Origin: Mycobacterium sp. AZCC_0083
GTDB lineage: Bacteria; Actinomycetota; Actinomycetes; Mycobacteriales; Mycobacteriaceae
Length of the DNA: 64,000 bases
Assembly (NCBI RefSeq): GCF_014202335.1
Contig: NZ_JACHGP010000004.1
Coordinates: 62,001 to 126,000 of the forward strand
Reading direction: 5' to 3'
This document shows, piece after piece, positions 8,631 to 18,454 of the stretch. Both the position numbers and the translations under genes were made by a program. Every line of letters begins with the position of its first letter. The stretch's first letter is position 1. The notes below the pieces were generated by a model. It did not search any database, was not told the origin of the DNA, and was given only the letters and a program-made list of their open reading frames with translations.

Positions 8631-8707
8631 GGCCAGGTAGCTCAGTTGGTACGAGCGTCCGCCTGAAAAGCGGAAGGTCGCCGGTTCGATCCCGGCCCTG
8701 GCCACCA
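8631..8707 (+). tRNA. tRNA-Phe (GAA)
   Basis: A 77-base tRNA with acceptor arms GGCCAGG and CCTGGCC and an encoded ACCA. The anticodon stem TCCGC/GCGGA encloses CTGAAAA, giving GAA. It is the last of the tRNA-Glu/Asp/Phe run; the aldehyde dehydrogenase gene converges on it from the right. Confidence 0.95.
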
Positions 8708-8729
8708 CGAATACTTGCAGTTCAGATCC

Positions 8730-10244
8730 CTACTTGAGGGTCTTCTTGCCACCGTGCAGGAGAGTGATCAGCCCAGCGACCTGGCCCTCGGTCTTGGCGT
8801 CGCGCGCGAAGGACGTCAGCAGCATCATCGGCTTGAACTTCTGCCGGGTGATCGCCTTGGCGAAGGTGAATTCCTTCAGGCCGTCGGGGCCGTGGATGCG
8901 TCCGAAGCCGGACTGGCCGACACCGCCGAACGGGAGTGCTGGTACGCCGGCGAAGGACACCACTGAGTTGATCGACGTCATTCCCGAGCGCACTCTGCGG
9001 GCGATGTCGACACCGTTCTTCTTGGCGAAGACCGCCCCGGCGAGTCCGTACTTCGTGGCGTTGGTGAGCTCGATCGCTTCGTCCATGTTCTTGACCGGAT
9101 TGATCGCGAGGGTCGGCCCGAAGGTCTCGTCGGTCATCTCGGTCGAGTGCTCGGGCACGTGGGTGAGGATCGTCGGTTGGACGAAGCGCTCACCGACCGC
9201 GTCCGCACCGCCGAGCACGACGGTGGCGCCCTTGGCGATGGCGTCGACGATGTGGCTCTTGATGATGCCGAGTTGCGACGGCATGGTGATCGGGCCGATG
9301 TTGCCGTCGGGGCCGGCGTGCAGCACCTTGGCTTGACTGGTGATCTGCTCCATGAAGGAGTCGAAGACCTTCTCGTGCACGTAGACCCGCTCGGTGCCGA
9401 TGCACGTCTGGCCGGCATTGGACATCCCGCCCCACAGGGCCGCTTCGGCGGCCTTGGTCAGGTCGGCGTCCTCGTCGACTATCAGCGAGTCCTTGCCGCC
9501 GGCTTCGATCAGCACGGGCGTCAGGTTCTCGGCGCATGCGGCCATGACCTTCTTGCCGGTCGCACCCGAACCGGTGAATGCGAGCTTGTCGACGGCCGCG
9601 GTGCAGAGCGCATTGCCGGTCTCGCCGAGACCGGTGACGACTTGGAACACCGGACGACCGCCGACGACCTCGGTGAACTTGTCGGCGAGCCACTCCCCAA
9701 CGCCGGGGGTGTACTCGCTGGGCTTGAACACCACGGCGTTGCCCGCCGCGAGCGCGTATGCGATGGAGCCGCATGGCGTGAACACCGGGTAGTTCCACGG
9801 CCCGATGACGCCGATGACGCCGAGCGGCTGGTACTCGACGGTCGAGGCCTGGTTGACCATGAGCAGACCCGACTTGACCTTTCGGCTGCCGAGCACCTTC
9901 TTGGCGTGCTTGGCCGCCCAGGCGATGTGGTCGATGGCCATGACGATCTCGAGTTGCGCGTCACCGGTCGGTTTGCCGGTCTCCAAACGCACCAACTCCG
10001 AGAGCACGGCGATGCGGCGGGTGATGACGCTGCGCCAGGTGAGCAGATAGTCGGCCCGCTCCTCGAACGAAAGGCCACCCCACCAGTCGGCAGCGTCGCG
10101 TGCGCGCTGCACCGCGGCGTCCACGTCTGCGCTGGAGTGAATGGGGTGCACGCCAACGACATCGCCGTTGGCGGGGTTGAGCGACTCGAAGGTTGCGCCG
10201 GATGAGGCTGTTGCGGATACGGGTGTTCCGACGGTGGCGGTCAA
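8730..10244 (-). CDS. NAD(P)+-dependent aldehyde dehydrogenase
   Basis: A 504-residue aldehyde dehydrogenase. The active-site Cys is in SNAGQTCIG (about residue 281), the general-base Glu in LIEAGGKD (about 247), and the oxyanion Asn in GPWNYPVF (about 151). I chose a TTG start at 10244: AAGGAG lies just before it and TTG overlaps the stop of the upstream GMC gene (TTGA). An ATG nine codons further up lies inside that gene. The pair suggests an alcohol-to-aldehyde-to-acid route, the GMC enzyme making an aldehyde that this enzyme oxidises. The C-terminus is basic (HGGKKTLK). Confidence 0.88.
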   Translation of the reverse strand: MTATVGTPVSATASSGATFESLNPANGDVVGVHPIHSSADVDAAVQRARDAADWWGGLSFEERADYLLTWRSVITRRIAVLSELVRLETGKPTGDAQLEIVMAIDHIAWAAKHAKKVLGSRKVKSGLLMVNQASTVEYQPLGVIGVIGPWNYPVFTPCGSIAYALAAGNAVVFKPSEYTPGVGEWLADKFTEVVGGRPVFQVVTGLGETGNALCTAAVDKLAFTGSGATGKKVMAACAENLTPVLIEAGGKDSLIVDEDADLTKAAEAALWGGMSNAGQTCIGTERVYVHEKVFDSFMEQITSQAKVLHAGPDGNIGPITMPSQLGIIKSHIVDAIAKGATVVLGGADAVGERFVQPTILTHVPEHSTEMTDETFGPTLAINPVKNMDEAIELTNATKYGLAGAVFAKKNGVDIARRVRSGMTSINSVVSFAGVPALPFGGVGQSGFGRIHGPDGLKEFTFAKAITRQKFKPMMLLTSFARDAKTEGQVAGLITLLHGGKKTLK

Positions 10245-11824
10245 CGTGACTCCTTGATGAGATCTGCGCATTTTTCGCCGACCATGATGGTCGGTGCATT
10301 GGTGTTGCCGCGCGGGACACGGGGCATGATCGACGCATCGGCCACCCGAAGTCCTTCTACGCCATGAACTTTGAGATCGGGGTCGACGACGCTGCCCTCC
10401 GCCGTGCCCATCGAGCAGGTTCCGACCGGGTGATAGACCGTCTGACCTATCCGGGCGATCGCCGCCATGATGTCGTCGGTCGTCGGGTTGAGTGATTCCG
10501 GATACAACGGCGCGGCAATGAATTTCGCAATCGGCCCCTGGCCGATGACGTCATACATCGTGCGGAATCCGGCAAGCATGGCGTCGAGGTCGGCGCTGTC
10601 GTCGAAGTAGCCCGGGTCGATCTCGGGGTGCCACGTCGGGTCAGCCGAGCGCAGCTTGAGGTAGCCCTTGCTCTCAACGCGCACCAGTGTCGGCGCGATG
10701 GTGAGCGCGCGCCGTACCGGCTCGTGCAGACCGTTGTCGTACAAGCCGGTCGGCAGCACGTGGAACTGCAGGTCGGGCGCGTCCATGTCGGGATGGGACT
10801 TGAAGAACGCGCCCGCCTCGGGGCCGTTGGAAGTCAGCGGCCCGCGGCCGGCCTTCTGCGCCCTCAACACGTTGCCGAACGACAGGAACTCGGCAAGATC
10901 GGTGGTGTCCTTGGTGTAGAACAGCCCCCCGCTTCCCGGATGGTCTTGCAGGTTCTGGCCGACGCCCGCCACGTCCACATTGACGTCGACGCCGTGTTCG
11001 CGCAGGTGCGCTCCGGGCCCGATGCCGGAGAGCATCAGCATCTGCGGGCTGGCGACGGCACCGGCGGACAGCACGATCTCGGCATTGGCGCGCGCCGTCT
11101 GGGTGACGCCACCACGCCGATAGGTGACCCCCGTCGCGCGGGCACCGTCCATGTCGATCTTCATCACGAACGCTTCGGTGCGCACCGTGAGATTGGATCG
11201 CTTGCTCGCCGGACGGATGTAGGCGTCCGCAACCGACCACCGGCGGCCCTTCTTGCAGGTGACCTGGTACAGGCCCGCGCCCTCCTGCTCGGCGCCGTTG
11301 AAGTCGTCGGTGCGCTTGAAACCCGCCGAGACGGCGGACTCCACGAACGCGTGGCTCAACTCGTGGCTGTAACGGCGGTCCTCGACGTGCAGCGGGCCGT
11401 CGGAGCCGTGGTACGGATCGCTCAGCCGGGTGTTGCCCTCGGACTTCTTGAAGTATGGAAGTACGTCGTCGTAACCCCATCCGGTTGCGCCATAGACGTC
11501 GCGCCACTCGTCATAGTCGGCGCGGTTGCCGCGGATGTAGACCATGGCGTTCATGGCCGAGCAGCCGCCGAGCGCCTTCATGCGCGGCCAGTCAGCCGGG
11601 CGGCCACCCAAGAACTTTTGCGGGGTCGTCTTATAGCCCCAGTCCCACTTGGTCTTGAACAACGTCGAGAACGCGACCGGCAAGCGGATCATGTCGTCGT
11701 CGTCCTCGGGCCCCGCTTCGAGCAGCAGCACGGACACGGCCGGATCCTCGCTAAGGCGCGCAGCGACGACGCCACCTGCGCTGCCCGATCCGATGACGAT
11801 GTAGTCGAAGTTCTCCCCGGCCAT
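10241..11824 (-). CDS. GMC-family FAD alcohol/choline-type oxidoreductase
   Basis: A 527-residue glucose-methanol-choline oxidoreductase. The N-terminal dinucleotide motif is YIVIGSGSAGGVVAARL. GMC signatures follow at LGGCSAMNAMVYIRGN (about residue 90) and at the ring of residues around LSAGAVASPQMLMLSGIGP (about 260). The catalytic His is in YHPVGTCSMG, and the C-terminal block is PRGNTNAPTIMVGEKCADLI. Members include choline dehydrogenase and long-chain alcohol oxidases. Its stop overlaps the aldehyde dehydrogenase start, so the two steps are co-translated. It resembles choline dehydrogenase/betaine aldehyde dehydrogenase pairs, but aliphatic alcohol use is just as possible. Confidence 0.85.
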   Translation of the reverse strand: MAGENFDYIVIGSGSAGGVVAARLSEDPAVSVLLLEAGPEDDDDMIRLPVAFSTLFKTKWDWGYKTTPQKFLGGRPADWPRMKALGGCSAMNAMVYIRGNRADYDEWRDVYGATGWGYDDVLPYFKKSEGNTRLSDPYHGSDGPLHVEDRRYSHELSHAFVESAVSAGFKRTDDFNGAEQEGAGLYQVTCKKGRRWSVADAYIRPASKRSNLTVRTEAFVMKIDMDGARATGVTYRRGGVTQTARANAEIVLSAGAVASPQMLMLSGIGPGAHLREHGVDVNVDVAGVGQNLQDHPGSGGLFYTKDTTDLAEFLSFGNVLRAQKAGRGPLTSNGPEAGAFFKSHPDMDAPDLQFHVLPTGLYDNGLHEPVRRALTIAPTLVRVESKGYLKLRSADPTWHPEIDPGYFDDSADLDAMLAGFRTMYDVIGQGPIAKFIAAPLYPESLNPTTDDIMAAIARIGQTVYHPVGTCSMGTAEGSVVDPDLKVHGVEGLRVADASIMPRVPRGNTNAPTIMVGEKCADLIKESR

Positions 11825-12097
11825 GGTTCCCCCTTGGCTGGCGCATGATGCGCTTCACAAAACCTAATGCCGCGACGACTGTGACGCAATGGGTTCAACG
11901 TTTGCCCGGCAGGGTCAATTACATGCCGTAGCTGGTTGCCGATGTATGGCGGTGTTTCGCCACGATTGAGGTTCGACGCACGCGCCCGCACGCCGCTGCG
12001 CCGACATCACGTCGACGAGGGTCTCGTCGACGGCGACCGCACTGTCGGGTCACAATGTCACGATGACGACCGACCTGCGCCCCGACGGCGGAATCGC

Positions 12098-12886
12098 GTG
12101 ACGCCAATGCCCCGCCTGACATCGCTGAGTCGCTCGGTCAAGGGAAACGTCGTCGTGGTCACGGGAGCCGCCAGCGGTATGGGGCGTGCGACCGCACATC
12201 TCCTCGCCGATGAGGGCGCCGCAGTCGGTGTCGTCGACCGCGATGCCGACGGGCTGGCACGCGTCTCCGATGAGATCAACGACGTGGGTGGCCGCGTCCA
12301 CGCCGTCGTCGCGGACGTCGGCGACTCCGACGTCCCGGCGGCCGTCATCACCGAGATTCGAGAATCCCTAGGCGCGATCGACGGCCTGGTGAACAACGCC
12401 GGGGTGAGCATCCCGGTGCCGATCGACGGTGACGACTTCGAGGAGCACTGGGCGACCACCATGGCCATCAATCTGACCGCATACGCGCGGTTCGTTCGTG
12501 CGGCACTGCCCGATCTGCGCCGGGAGGGCAGGGGCCGGATCGTCAATGTGGCTTCGACGGAGGGCCTCGGCGCGACCGGCGGAATCTCGCCCTACACGGC
12601 CACCAAACACGGCGTGATCGGTCTGACGCGGTCGCTGGCGGTGGAACTCGGTCCGACCGGGGTGACGGTGAACTGTGTGTGCCCGGGCCCGATCAACACC
12701 GGAATGACCGCAATCATCCCCGACGAGATGAAGGCCACCTTCGCCCGCCGGCGAACGGCGTTGCGTCGCTACGGGGATCCCGAAGAGGTGGCGCACGCGA
12801 CGTTGTCGCTGCTGCTCCCGGCCGCCTCGTACATCACCGGTGCGATACTCGTCGTCGACGGCGGCCTCACGATCCGTAATGCCTGA
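12098..12886 (+). CDS. Short-chain dehydrogenase/reductase
   Basis: A classical SDR of about 262 residues. The cofactor motif is VVVTGAASGMGRATA, followed by NNAG and the catalytic Ser/Tyr/Lys set in NVASTEG and YTATKHG. The C-terminal ITGAILVVDGGL is typical. The start is uncertain: GTG 12098 has GGCGGA four bases upstream, while ATG 12107 is nine bases on. Further upstream codons look non-coding. It faces the MmpL gene, with 49 bases between the stops. Substrate unknown. Confidence 0.83.
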   Translation: MTPMPRLTSLSRSVKGNVVVVTGAASGMGRATAHLLADEGAAVGVVDRDADGLARVSDEINDVGGRVHAVVADVGDSDVPAAVITEIRESLGAIDGLVNNAGVSIPVPIDGDDFEEHWATTMAINLTAYARFVRAALPDLRREGRGRIVNVASTEGLGATGGISPYTATKHGVIGLTRSLAVELGPTGVTVNCVCPGPINTGMTAIIPDEMKATFARRRTALRRYGDPEEVAHATLSLLLPAASYITGAILVVDGGLTIRNA

Positions 12887-12935
12887 CCGCCCAACGACTT
12901 TGGTTCGGCGTTGGTCGCGCTGGTGAACCGCCTCA

Positions 12936-15833
12936 TCAGAGCGCCTTCTGCTCTGGTTGAGCCTGGATGGGCTTTGGCCACGGGGCAGGCACGGGCCGGG
13001 GACGGACGCGCTGCGGCCACCAGAACCACTTGCCCAACAGGGTCGCGAGCGACGGTGTCATGAACGACCGGATGACGAGGGTGTCGAAGAGCAGGCCCAC
13101 GCCAATGGTGGTGCCGACTTGTCCGATGGTGGTGAATTGGCTTACCGCCATGGACGCCATGGTGAAGGCGAACACCAATCCGGCGGAGGTCACCACGGAT
13201 CCGGTGCCGACCATGGCGCGGATCGTTCCCGTGTGTAGTCCGGCGTGGATCTCCTCCTTCATTCGGGAGACCAGTAGGAGGTTGTAGTCGGCGCCGACCG
13301 CCAAGAGGACGATGACCGACAACGGCAGGACCATCCAGTGCAGCGGTATCCCGATCACGTGTTGCCAGAGCAGGACTGAGAGGCCGAACGATGCACCGAG
13401 GGAAAGGACTACGGTCCCAACGATGACCGCGGCGGCGACGACCGCCCTGGTGAGCACCACCATGATGATGAAGATCAGGATGAGCGCGGCCACCGCGGCG
13501 ATGAGCAGGTCGTAGTCGGCGCCTTCTTGCATGTCGTTGTACATGGCGGCGCTGCCACCCAGGTAGATCGAGGATCCTTCCAGCGGTGTGCCCTTGATCG
13601 CATCTTCTGCCGCCGTCTTGAGCGGCGCGATGCGCGAGGTGCCCTCCTGGGTCAACGGATCGCCTTGGTGAATGATGGTGAACCGCACGGCATGTCCGTC
13701 GGGGGACAGGAACAGCTTGATGCCCCGCTTGAAGTCGGCGTTGTCGAAGGCTTCCGGCGGAAGGTAGAACGAGTCGTCGTTCTTCGCCGCGTCGAACGCC
13801 TCGCCCATCGCGGTGGAGTTGTCCTGCGAGGCCATGGTCTGGTCTTGCTGAGTCTTTTGCGATTGGTACTGGTTCAGCATCATCTGCTTCTGATCCCTCA
13901 TCGACTGGATCATCGCCGGCATGATGGCGACCATCTGGGGCATCAAGTCAGCAAGGCGTTGGATGTCGGGAACGAGGCCCGCAAGGTCGTCGGACATCGT
14001 GCTGATGCCATCGAGGGCGTCGAAGATCGACCGCACCGACCAGCAAACCGGGATGTCGAAGCAGTGAGGCTCCCAGTAGAAGTAGTTGCGCAGCGGGCGG
14101 AAGAAGTCGTCGAAATCCGCCATGTGGTCCCGCAATTCGTTGACGTCCATGGAGGTTGTCTTCATCTTGGCGGCCATGCTCTTCGTGACCTCGGCCATCT
14201 GCTGGGTGATGCTCTGCATCGTCTCCATCGAGTCGATGGTGACCTGCATGGCGTCGGCCTGTTTGAGGGTGTTCGCCATGGTCGTCTGTAGATAGTCGTT
14301 GTTCATGATCTGGCCGGTGCTGCTCTGGCTGATCGAGTAGGGAATCGTCGAGTGTTCGATCGGTTTGCCCTCGGGCCGGGTGATGGTCTGCACCTGAGCA
14401 ATGCCGTGTACCCGCACGAGCGCTTTCGCGATCTTGTCGATGACCAGGAAGTCGGCCGGATTCCGCATGTCGTGATCGGTCTCGATCATCATCAGGTCGG
14501 GGTTCATCTTGGCCGGGGAGAAGTGCCGGTCTGCGGCCGCGTATCCGACGTTGGCTGGTACGTCATCGGGCAAGTAGATGCGGTCGTTGTAGGTGGTGTG
14601 GTAACCGGGAAGTGTCAATAGGCCGATCAGGGATATGGCGATGGCGCAGACCAGGATCGCGCCCGGCCAACGGACAGTCGCGGTACCGACCCGGCGCCAC
14701 CCCTTGCTCCGCACGACGCGTCTGGGTTCCAACACGCGCCCGAATCTGCTGCACACCGAAATGACGGCCGGCCCAAGGGTCAGAGCGGCAGCGACGACGA
14801 GCACCATGCCGATCGACAAGGGAATGCCCATTGACTGGAAGTAGGGCAGTCGGGTGAAGTGCAGGCAGAGCGTTGCCCCGGCGATGGTCAGCCCCGAAGC
14901 CAGCACGACGTGCGCCGTGCCGTGGAACATCGTGTAGTAGGCCGATTCTCGGTCCTGGCCGATTCGGCGCGCCTCCTGATATCGACCGATCAGGAAGATC
15001 GCGTAGTCAGTGGCCGCGGCGATGGCCAACGTCACCACCAGGTTGGTTGCGAAGGTGGTCAGACCGAACACGCCGTGGTAGCCGAGAAATGCCACCAGGC
15101 CCCGGGAGCCGGCAAGCTCGAGCACGACCATCGTCACCACGATGAGCGTGGTGACAATCGATCGGTAGACGAGCAACAGCATGACGATGATGACGGCGAA
15201 GGTGAGCAGTTCGATCTGCTCCATGCTCTTGTCGCCGATGGTGTTTTGGTCCGCGGTCGTTGCCGCGGGACCCGTGACGTACGCCTTTACGCCTGCGGGG
15301 GCGGGGGTTTCGTCGGCGACGGCGCGAACCGCCTCCACCGACTCGTTGGCTAGGGCTTCCCCTTGATCGCCTGCGATGTAGACCTGGACGTAGGCCGCCT
15401 TGCCGTCGACGCTTTGGGCGCCAGACGCGGTGAACGAGTCGCCCCAGAAGTCTTGGACGTGCTGGACGTGCTTGGTGTCGGCCCTGAGCTTTTGAACTAT
15501 CTCGTCGTAGAAGTGGTGTGCGTCGGCGCCCAACGTGTCGTCGCCTTCGAGCACGATCATCACCGAGCTGCTGGTGCGGTACTCCTGGAACACTTCGCCG
15601 ACACGTTTGGTCGCGATCATCGACGGTGCGTCGTTGGGACTCATCGACACCGCACGCAGCTTGCCGACTTCTTCGAGCTGGGGCACGACGGTGTTGAGCA
15701 GGGCGATGATCGCTATCCACGCCAGGATGATCGGCACCGCGAAAGCGCGGATGAACCGTGGGATCCGTGGGTGTGCCCTGTGACGGGCAGTCGCTATTGC
15801 GTCGGTGGGTGTGTCGTCTACTGGTGCGCTCAT
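12936..15833 (-). CDS. mmpL: MmpL-family RND transporter
   Basis: A 965-residue transporter of the MmpL4/MmpL5 type. One helix lies near residues 31-50, then a periplasmic loop, then a first bundle of membrane helices (about 205-400), a long second loop (about 420-740) and a second bundle (about 755-925). The proton-relay Asp-Tyr pairs are visible at 276-277 (ATDYAIFL) and 849-850 (GADYNLLL). The second loop is rich in Met and Gln and predicts a long coiled coil (about 520-690), as in MmpL4/5. Two Cys sit in HCFDIPVCW. These proteins export lipids, siderophores or drugs with an MmpS partner, which is encoded directly upstream and overlaps by four bases. Confidence 0.92.
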   Translation of the reverse strand: MSAPVDDTPTDAIATARHRAHPRIPRFIRAFAVPIILAWIAIIALLNTVVPQLEEVGKLRAVSMSPNDAPSMIATKRVGEVFQEYRTSSSVMIVLEGDDTLGADAHHFYDEIVQKLRADTKHVQHVQDFWGDSFTASGAQSVDGKAAYVQVYIAGDQGEALANESVEAVRAVADETPAPAGVKAYVTGPAATTADQNTIGDKSMEQIELLTFAVIIVMLLLVYRSIVTTLIVVTMVVLELAGSRGLVAFLGYHGVFGLTTFATNLVVTLAIAAATDYAIFLIGRYQEARRIGQDRESAYYTMFHGTAHVVLASGLTIAGATLCLHFTRLPYFQSMGIPLSIGMVLVVAAALTLGPAVISVCSRFGRVLEPRRVVRSKGWRRVGTATVRWPGAILVCAIAISLIGLLTLPGYHTTYNDRIYLPDDVPANVGYAAADRHFSPAKMNPDLMMIETDHDMRNPADFLVIDKIAKALVRVHGIAQVQTITRPEGKPIEHSTIPYSISQSSTGQIMNNDYLQTTMANTLKQADAMQVTIDSMETMQSITQQMAEVTKSMAAKMKTTSMDVNELRDHMADFDDFFRPLRNYFYWEPHCFDIPVCWSVRSIFDALDGISTMSDDLAGLVPDIQRLADLMPQMVAIMPAMIQSMRDQKQMMLNQYQSQKTQQDQTMASQDNSTAMGEAFDAAKNDDSFYLPPEAFDNADFKRGIKLFLSPDGHAVRFTIIHQGDPLTQEGTSRIAPLKTAAEDAIKGTPLEGSSIYLGGSAAMYNDMQEGADYDLLIAAVAALILIFIIMVVLTRAVVAAAVIVGTVVLSLGASFGLSVLLWQHVIGIPLHWMVLPLSVIVLLAVGADYNLLLVSRMKEEIHAGLHTGTIRAMVGTGSVVTSAGLVFAFTMASMAVSQFTTIGQVGTTIGVGLLFDTLVIRSFMTPSLATLLGKWFWWPQRVRPRPVPAPWPKPIQAQPEQKAL

Positions 15834-16255
15834 GCCGATTTCACCAAGCAGAAGGTTTCGGCATTCACGCCTGTACTGGTCCTCTCGTCCTTGACCTCGT
15901 CATCGACGGTGATCCGGCAAGTGATGGTGTGGCCGTCGGCTTGGGCCACGAGGTTGGGCGAGGCGGAGGGCGACGTCGTCGTCAATCTCAAGGTCCACGG
16001 CAGCTCGGCGTCGGCCACACGCTGAGGCTTCCCGTCCAGATCCAAGTAATTGATCACGGCCGTAGCACCCGAGCCGAATACCTCGTAGGTGACGACCTTG
16101 GGGTTGAAGTCCGCCGCGCTGTCCGAACCCCTCGGCGTCACGATGACCGGATTCGAACCGAACACGGTCCGGAGCTGCGCGACGGCCAGACCGCCTACCG
16201 CGACCGCGACCACGACGAGCACGGGCAGCCATATCCGGCTGACGAATCTGGTCAT
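15830..16255 (-). CDS. mmpS: MmpS-family membrane accessory protein
   Basis: From ATG 16255 the product is 141 residues: a short cytoplasmic tail, one membrane helix ([20 protein letters not shown]), then a periplasmic beta-rich domain with the MmpS pattern [27 protein letters not shown] and ITCRITVDD. MmpS proteins form complexes with their MmpL partner. The stop overlaps the mmpL start (ATGA). Codons upstream to 16435 are open but cross the operator, so they are unlikely to be translated. It is divergent from the TetR gene at 16450. Confidence 0.9.
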   Translation of the reverse strand: MTRFVSRIWLPVLVVVAVAVGGLAVAQLRTVFGSNPVIVTPRGSDSAADFNPKVVTYEVFGSGATAVINYLDLDGKPQRVADAELPWTLRLTTTSPSASPNLVAQADGHTITCRITVDDEVKDERTSTGVNAETFCLVKSA

Positions 16256-16413
16256 CGTGGTAACCCACTGCCTGGCAGCGCCATTCGATATGCACTTCCG
16301 TTTGGTGGTGGCGGCGCGGTATCGAGCACGGCGGTCACGGTGTAGCCCTTTCGGTGCTGGAGGACCCATCGAGGCGTTGGCGCCGGTCAGGGTCTGTAGG
16401 CAAACTAACCATC

Positions 16414-16438
16414 TAAGTGGATAAAAGCAATCCACTTA
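16414..16438. promoter_or_regulatory. Inverted repeat, probable operator of the TetR repressor
   Basis: Perfect 9-base arms TAAGTGGAT (16414-16422) and ATCCACTTA (16430-16438) flank a 7-base spacer. The right arm ends a few bases before the TetR start and about 160 bases before mmpS. Position and symmetry point to autorepression plus control of mmpS-mmpL. Confidence 0.7.
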
Positions 16439-16449
16439 TCTAGAGTGTG

Positions 16450-17136
16450 ATGATGGCTACACTCGGCCGGGTGCGCGATCGTGACGGGGTGCATCGCCCA
16501 TTGCGGAAGGACGCCGAACGCAATCGACAGTTGGTGATCGAGGCCGCCCGCGAGTTGTTCGCATCCAGGGGTTTGGAGGCGACCCTCAACGAGGTGGCCC
16601 ACCATGCGGGCCTCGGAGTGGGAACCGTGTACCGACGGTTCCCGACGAAGGAAGACTTGTTCGAGGCGATCTTCGAAGAGGGAATCGACCAACTCACCGA
16701 TCTCGCGGAAGCAGCGCTTTGCCAGGCCAATTCGTGGCACGGGTTCGAATGGTTCGTCACCCTGATGTGTGAGTTGACGGCGATGGACCGGGGCATGCGG
16801 GAGGTCATCTTCAGCAAGACGTGCGGCGGCAATCGGCTGGAGGCCGCCCGCGACCGCCTGGTCCCGGTACTCTCGAAACTCGTTGAGCGAGCGCAGAATG
16901 ACGGGTACCTACGCCCAGAAGCATCGGCTACCGACATGCCGATCCTTGGCCTGATCGCGGGGACGGTGAGCGAGTACGCCGGCCACGTCGACGCCGAGCT
17001 CTGGCGACGGTATGTGGCGATCCTCCTCGAGGGCATCCGATATCGAGACGACCAACCACCGCTAGAGGTTGCGGCACTCGGTGATGAGCAGCTCGAAACG
17101 GCGATGCAAACCTGGCTGCCCGCTGGTCCCAGCTGA
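16450..17136 (+). CDS. TetR-family repressor, likely regulator of mmpS-mmpL
   Basis: A 228-residue TetR protein. The DNA-binding part runs from DAERNRQLVIEAARELFASRG through NEVAHHAGLGVGTVYRRFPTKEDL (about residues 22-70). The C-terminal helical domain should bind a ligand, often an exported lipid or drug. Candidate starts are GTG 16447, ATG 16450 and ATG 16453; none has a strong ribosome site because the operator overlaps that region. It lies opposite mmpS-mmpL, the same layout as known TetR-MmpS-MmpL drug-efflux loci. Its stop lies 15 bases from the converging PAS-ANTAR gene. Confidence 0.87.
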   Translation: MMATLGRVRDRDGVHRPLRKDAERNRQLVIEAARELFASRGLEATLNEVAHHAGLGVGTVYRRFPTKEDLFEAIFEEGIDQLTDLAEAALCQANSWHGFEWFVTLMCELTAMDRGMREVIFSKTCGGNRLEAARDRLVPVLSKLVERAQNDGYLRPEASATDMPILGLIAGTVSEYAGHVDAELWRRYVAILLEGIRYRDDQPPLEVAALGDEQLETAMQTWLPAGPS

Positions 17137-17151
17137 CACGTGAATGAGCCG

Positions 17152-17823
17152 CTAACCTCCAACCCGTTCGTGTGCGGTCAGCAGTGCACGGTCGACGTCG
17201 GTGCGGGCGTGGCTCGACGGTGGTATCGCGGACAGGTCTCGGAGGAATTGTTCGGCGATGCGGCGCAGTTTGACGTTCGTCTCCTTCGAGCGCCACGCGA
17301 GTACGTCGAATGCTCGCTCAGCGGACACCCCGTAGGTCCACATCACCACGCCGATCGCTTGGTTGATGATCGCCCGGCTCGCCTCAATGGTGGCGACCTT
17401 GTCTGAGACGGTGCGCTGAACGTCGGCATCGGAGGCATCGGTGATGTCGATGTAGAAACCGGTCGTGCCGATCGTCCCGCCGTTGGCGGCGGTGAGGCGT
17501 TCGCCGACCACGACCACCACGCGGATGTCGCCCTTCGTGTCGAGGATGCGGTGCCGACTGCTGAAGGGCGCGCCGTGGCGGAGTACCTGATCGATGATTT
17601 CGGCCACCGCGGGCTTGTCGTCGGGATGCTTGTGCGACAGGATGAGTTCGGTTGTGGGAGTGACTGTTCCAGGTTGGTATCCGTGCATCCGGGCGACCGC
17701 GTCCGACCACTCCCACCGGTCATCGGCGATGAGGTAGCGAAAACTGCCGACCCGCTCGAAGTCCGATGATGGTGTGGCTGTGGCCGTGTCGAGTGGTGCC
17801 GCCGGATCTTGGGTGTACATCAC
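17152..17823 (-). CDS. PAS-ANTAR domain RNA-binding regulator
   Basis: A 223-residue protein. Residues about 25-130 form a PAS fold (FRYLIADDRWEWSD, then HPDDKPAV and RHRILDTKGDIRVVVVVGERL). Residues about 140-205 are an ANTAR domain (ASRAIINQAIGVVMWTYGVSAERAF, then LAWRSKETNVKLRRIAEQF). ANTAR domains bind two-hexaloop RNA elements and prevent transcription termination. AGGAGG precedes the GTG at 17823 and the adjacent ATG at 17820; either may start it. It follows the HspR-like gene by 37 bases and is probably co-transcribed. The PAS domain should sense a small ligand or redox state. Confidence 0.85.
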   Translation of the reverse strand: MMYTQDPAAPLDTATATPSSDFERVGSFRYLIADDRWEWSDAVARMHGYQPGTVTPTTELILSHKHPDDKPAVAEIIDQVLRHGAPFSSRHRILDTKGDIRVVVVVGERLTAANGGTIGTTGFYIDITDASDADVQRTVSDKVATIEASRAIINQAIGVVMWTYGVSAERAFDVLAWRSKETNVKLRRIAEQFLRDLSAIPPSSHARTDVDRALLTAHERVGG

Positions 17824-17860
17824 AGCTTCCTCCTGCGATATGCCTGCACAATCGGTTGGA

Positions 17861-18211
17861 TCAGTCGTTTCTGGTGTCGACGCTGCGCATGCGTTGCCGT
17901 CGGCGCGATCGCAGTTCGGCGTTGTCCGACTCGAGCTGGGAGTTGTCGGATTCTAGTGCGGTGTTGCGTGACTCCAAGCCGAGGATCTGGGCCACGCCGG
18001 CGAGGTTGACTCCGTCGGCGAGAAGCTCCGCGATACGCGCGAGCCGATCGAGATCGTCGTCGCTGTAGCGACGGGTGCCTCCCTGGGTGCGTGCCGGGGT
18101 GAGCAACCCGCGACTCTCGTAGAGACGCAACGTCTGAGGGCTGACGCCGGATAGTTCGGAGGTCACCGAGATGCCGTACACGCCCCTTTGGGATGAAGAT
18201 TCGTCTCTCAA
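17861..18211 (-). CDS. MerR-family regulator, HspR-like
   Basis: I start it at TTG 18211, five bases after GGGAGG, giving 116 residues; codons further upstream look non-coding. The N-terminal winged helix reads ISVTSELSGVSPQTLRLYES, then GLLTPARTQGGTRRYSDDDL and GVNLAGVAQIL. This pattern matches HspR, the heat-shock repressor of dnaK operons, better than metal-sensing MerR proteins, and no metal-binding Cys is present. The C-terminus is a short coiled coil with repeated LESxN units (about residues 80-105). No dnaK or clpB gene is in the window, so its targets are elsewhere or it controls the downstream PAS-ANTAR gene. Confidence 0.72.
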   Translation of the reverse strand: MRDESSSQRGVYGISVTSELSGVSPQTLRLYESRGLLTPARTQGGTRRYSDDDLDRLARIAELLADGVNLAGVAQILGLESRNTALESDNSQLESDNAELRSRRRQRMRSVDTRND

Positions 18212-18385
18212 CACTGCCTCCCGTTCCCGCCAGACTGTCTGTCCGCGATAATTTAGCACCGCAGGCCTACAAAATCTAGTCCCGACAGCATAGATATTTC
18301 TAATCTCAGGACCAGAGATATTCTGCGGCAGCAGCGAGAGGTGAGCCCACCTCGGCGTCGGTCTGCGACCGACGTGAATTGGGTC

Positions 18386-18411
18386 GTTTGAGCCGTTCCG
18401 ACGCGGGGAAC
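18386..18411 (+). promoter_or_regulatory. Candidate stress-sigma promoter, GTTT-N16-GGGAAC
   Basis: GTTT (18386-18389) and GGGAAC (18406-18411) are separated by 16 bases and lie 44 bases before the Rho-N-like gene. The pattern is close to the SigF/SigB group (GTTT-N15-17-GGGTAT). An identical pair with identical spacing precedes the csbD-like gene (21644-21669). Confidence 0.45.
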
Positions 18412-18454
18412 GACGAGCTACACCACATGTTCGAAGCACGAAGGGATGAGCGAA

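Noticed and set aside
10628..11848. 406-codon plus-strand frame opposite the GMC oxidoreductase
   Set aside because: No protein motif; mirrors third-position GC of the real gene on the other strand.
18212..18385. HAIR-like HspR operator upstream of the MerR/HspR-like gene
   Set aside because: Only short imperfect repeats (ATCTC-N7-GAGAT near 18304-18320) were found; no CTTGAGT-N7-ACTCAAG element.
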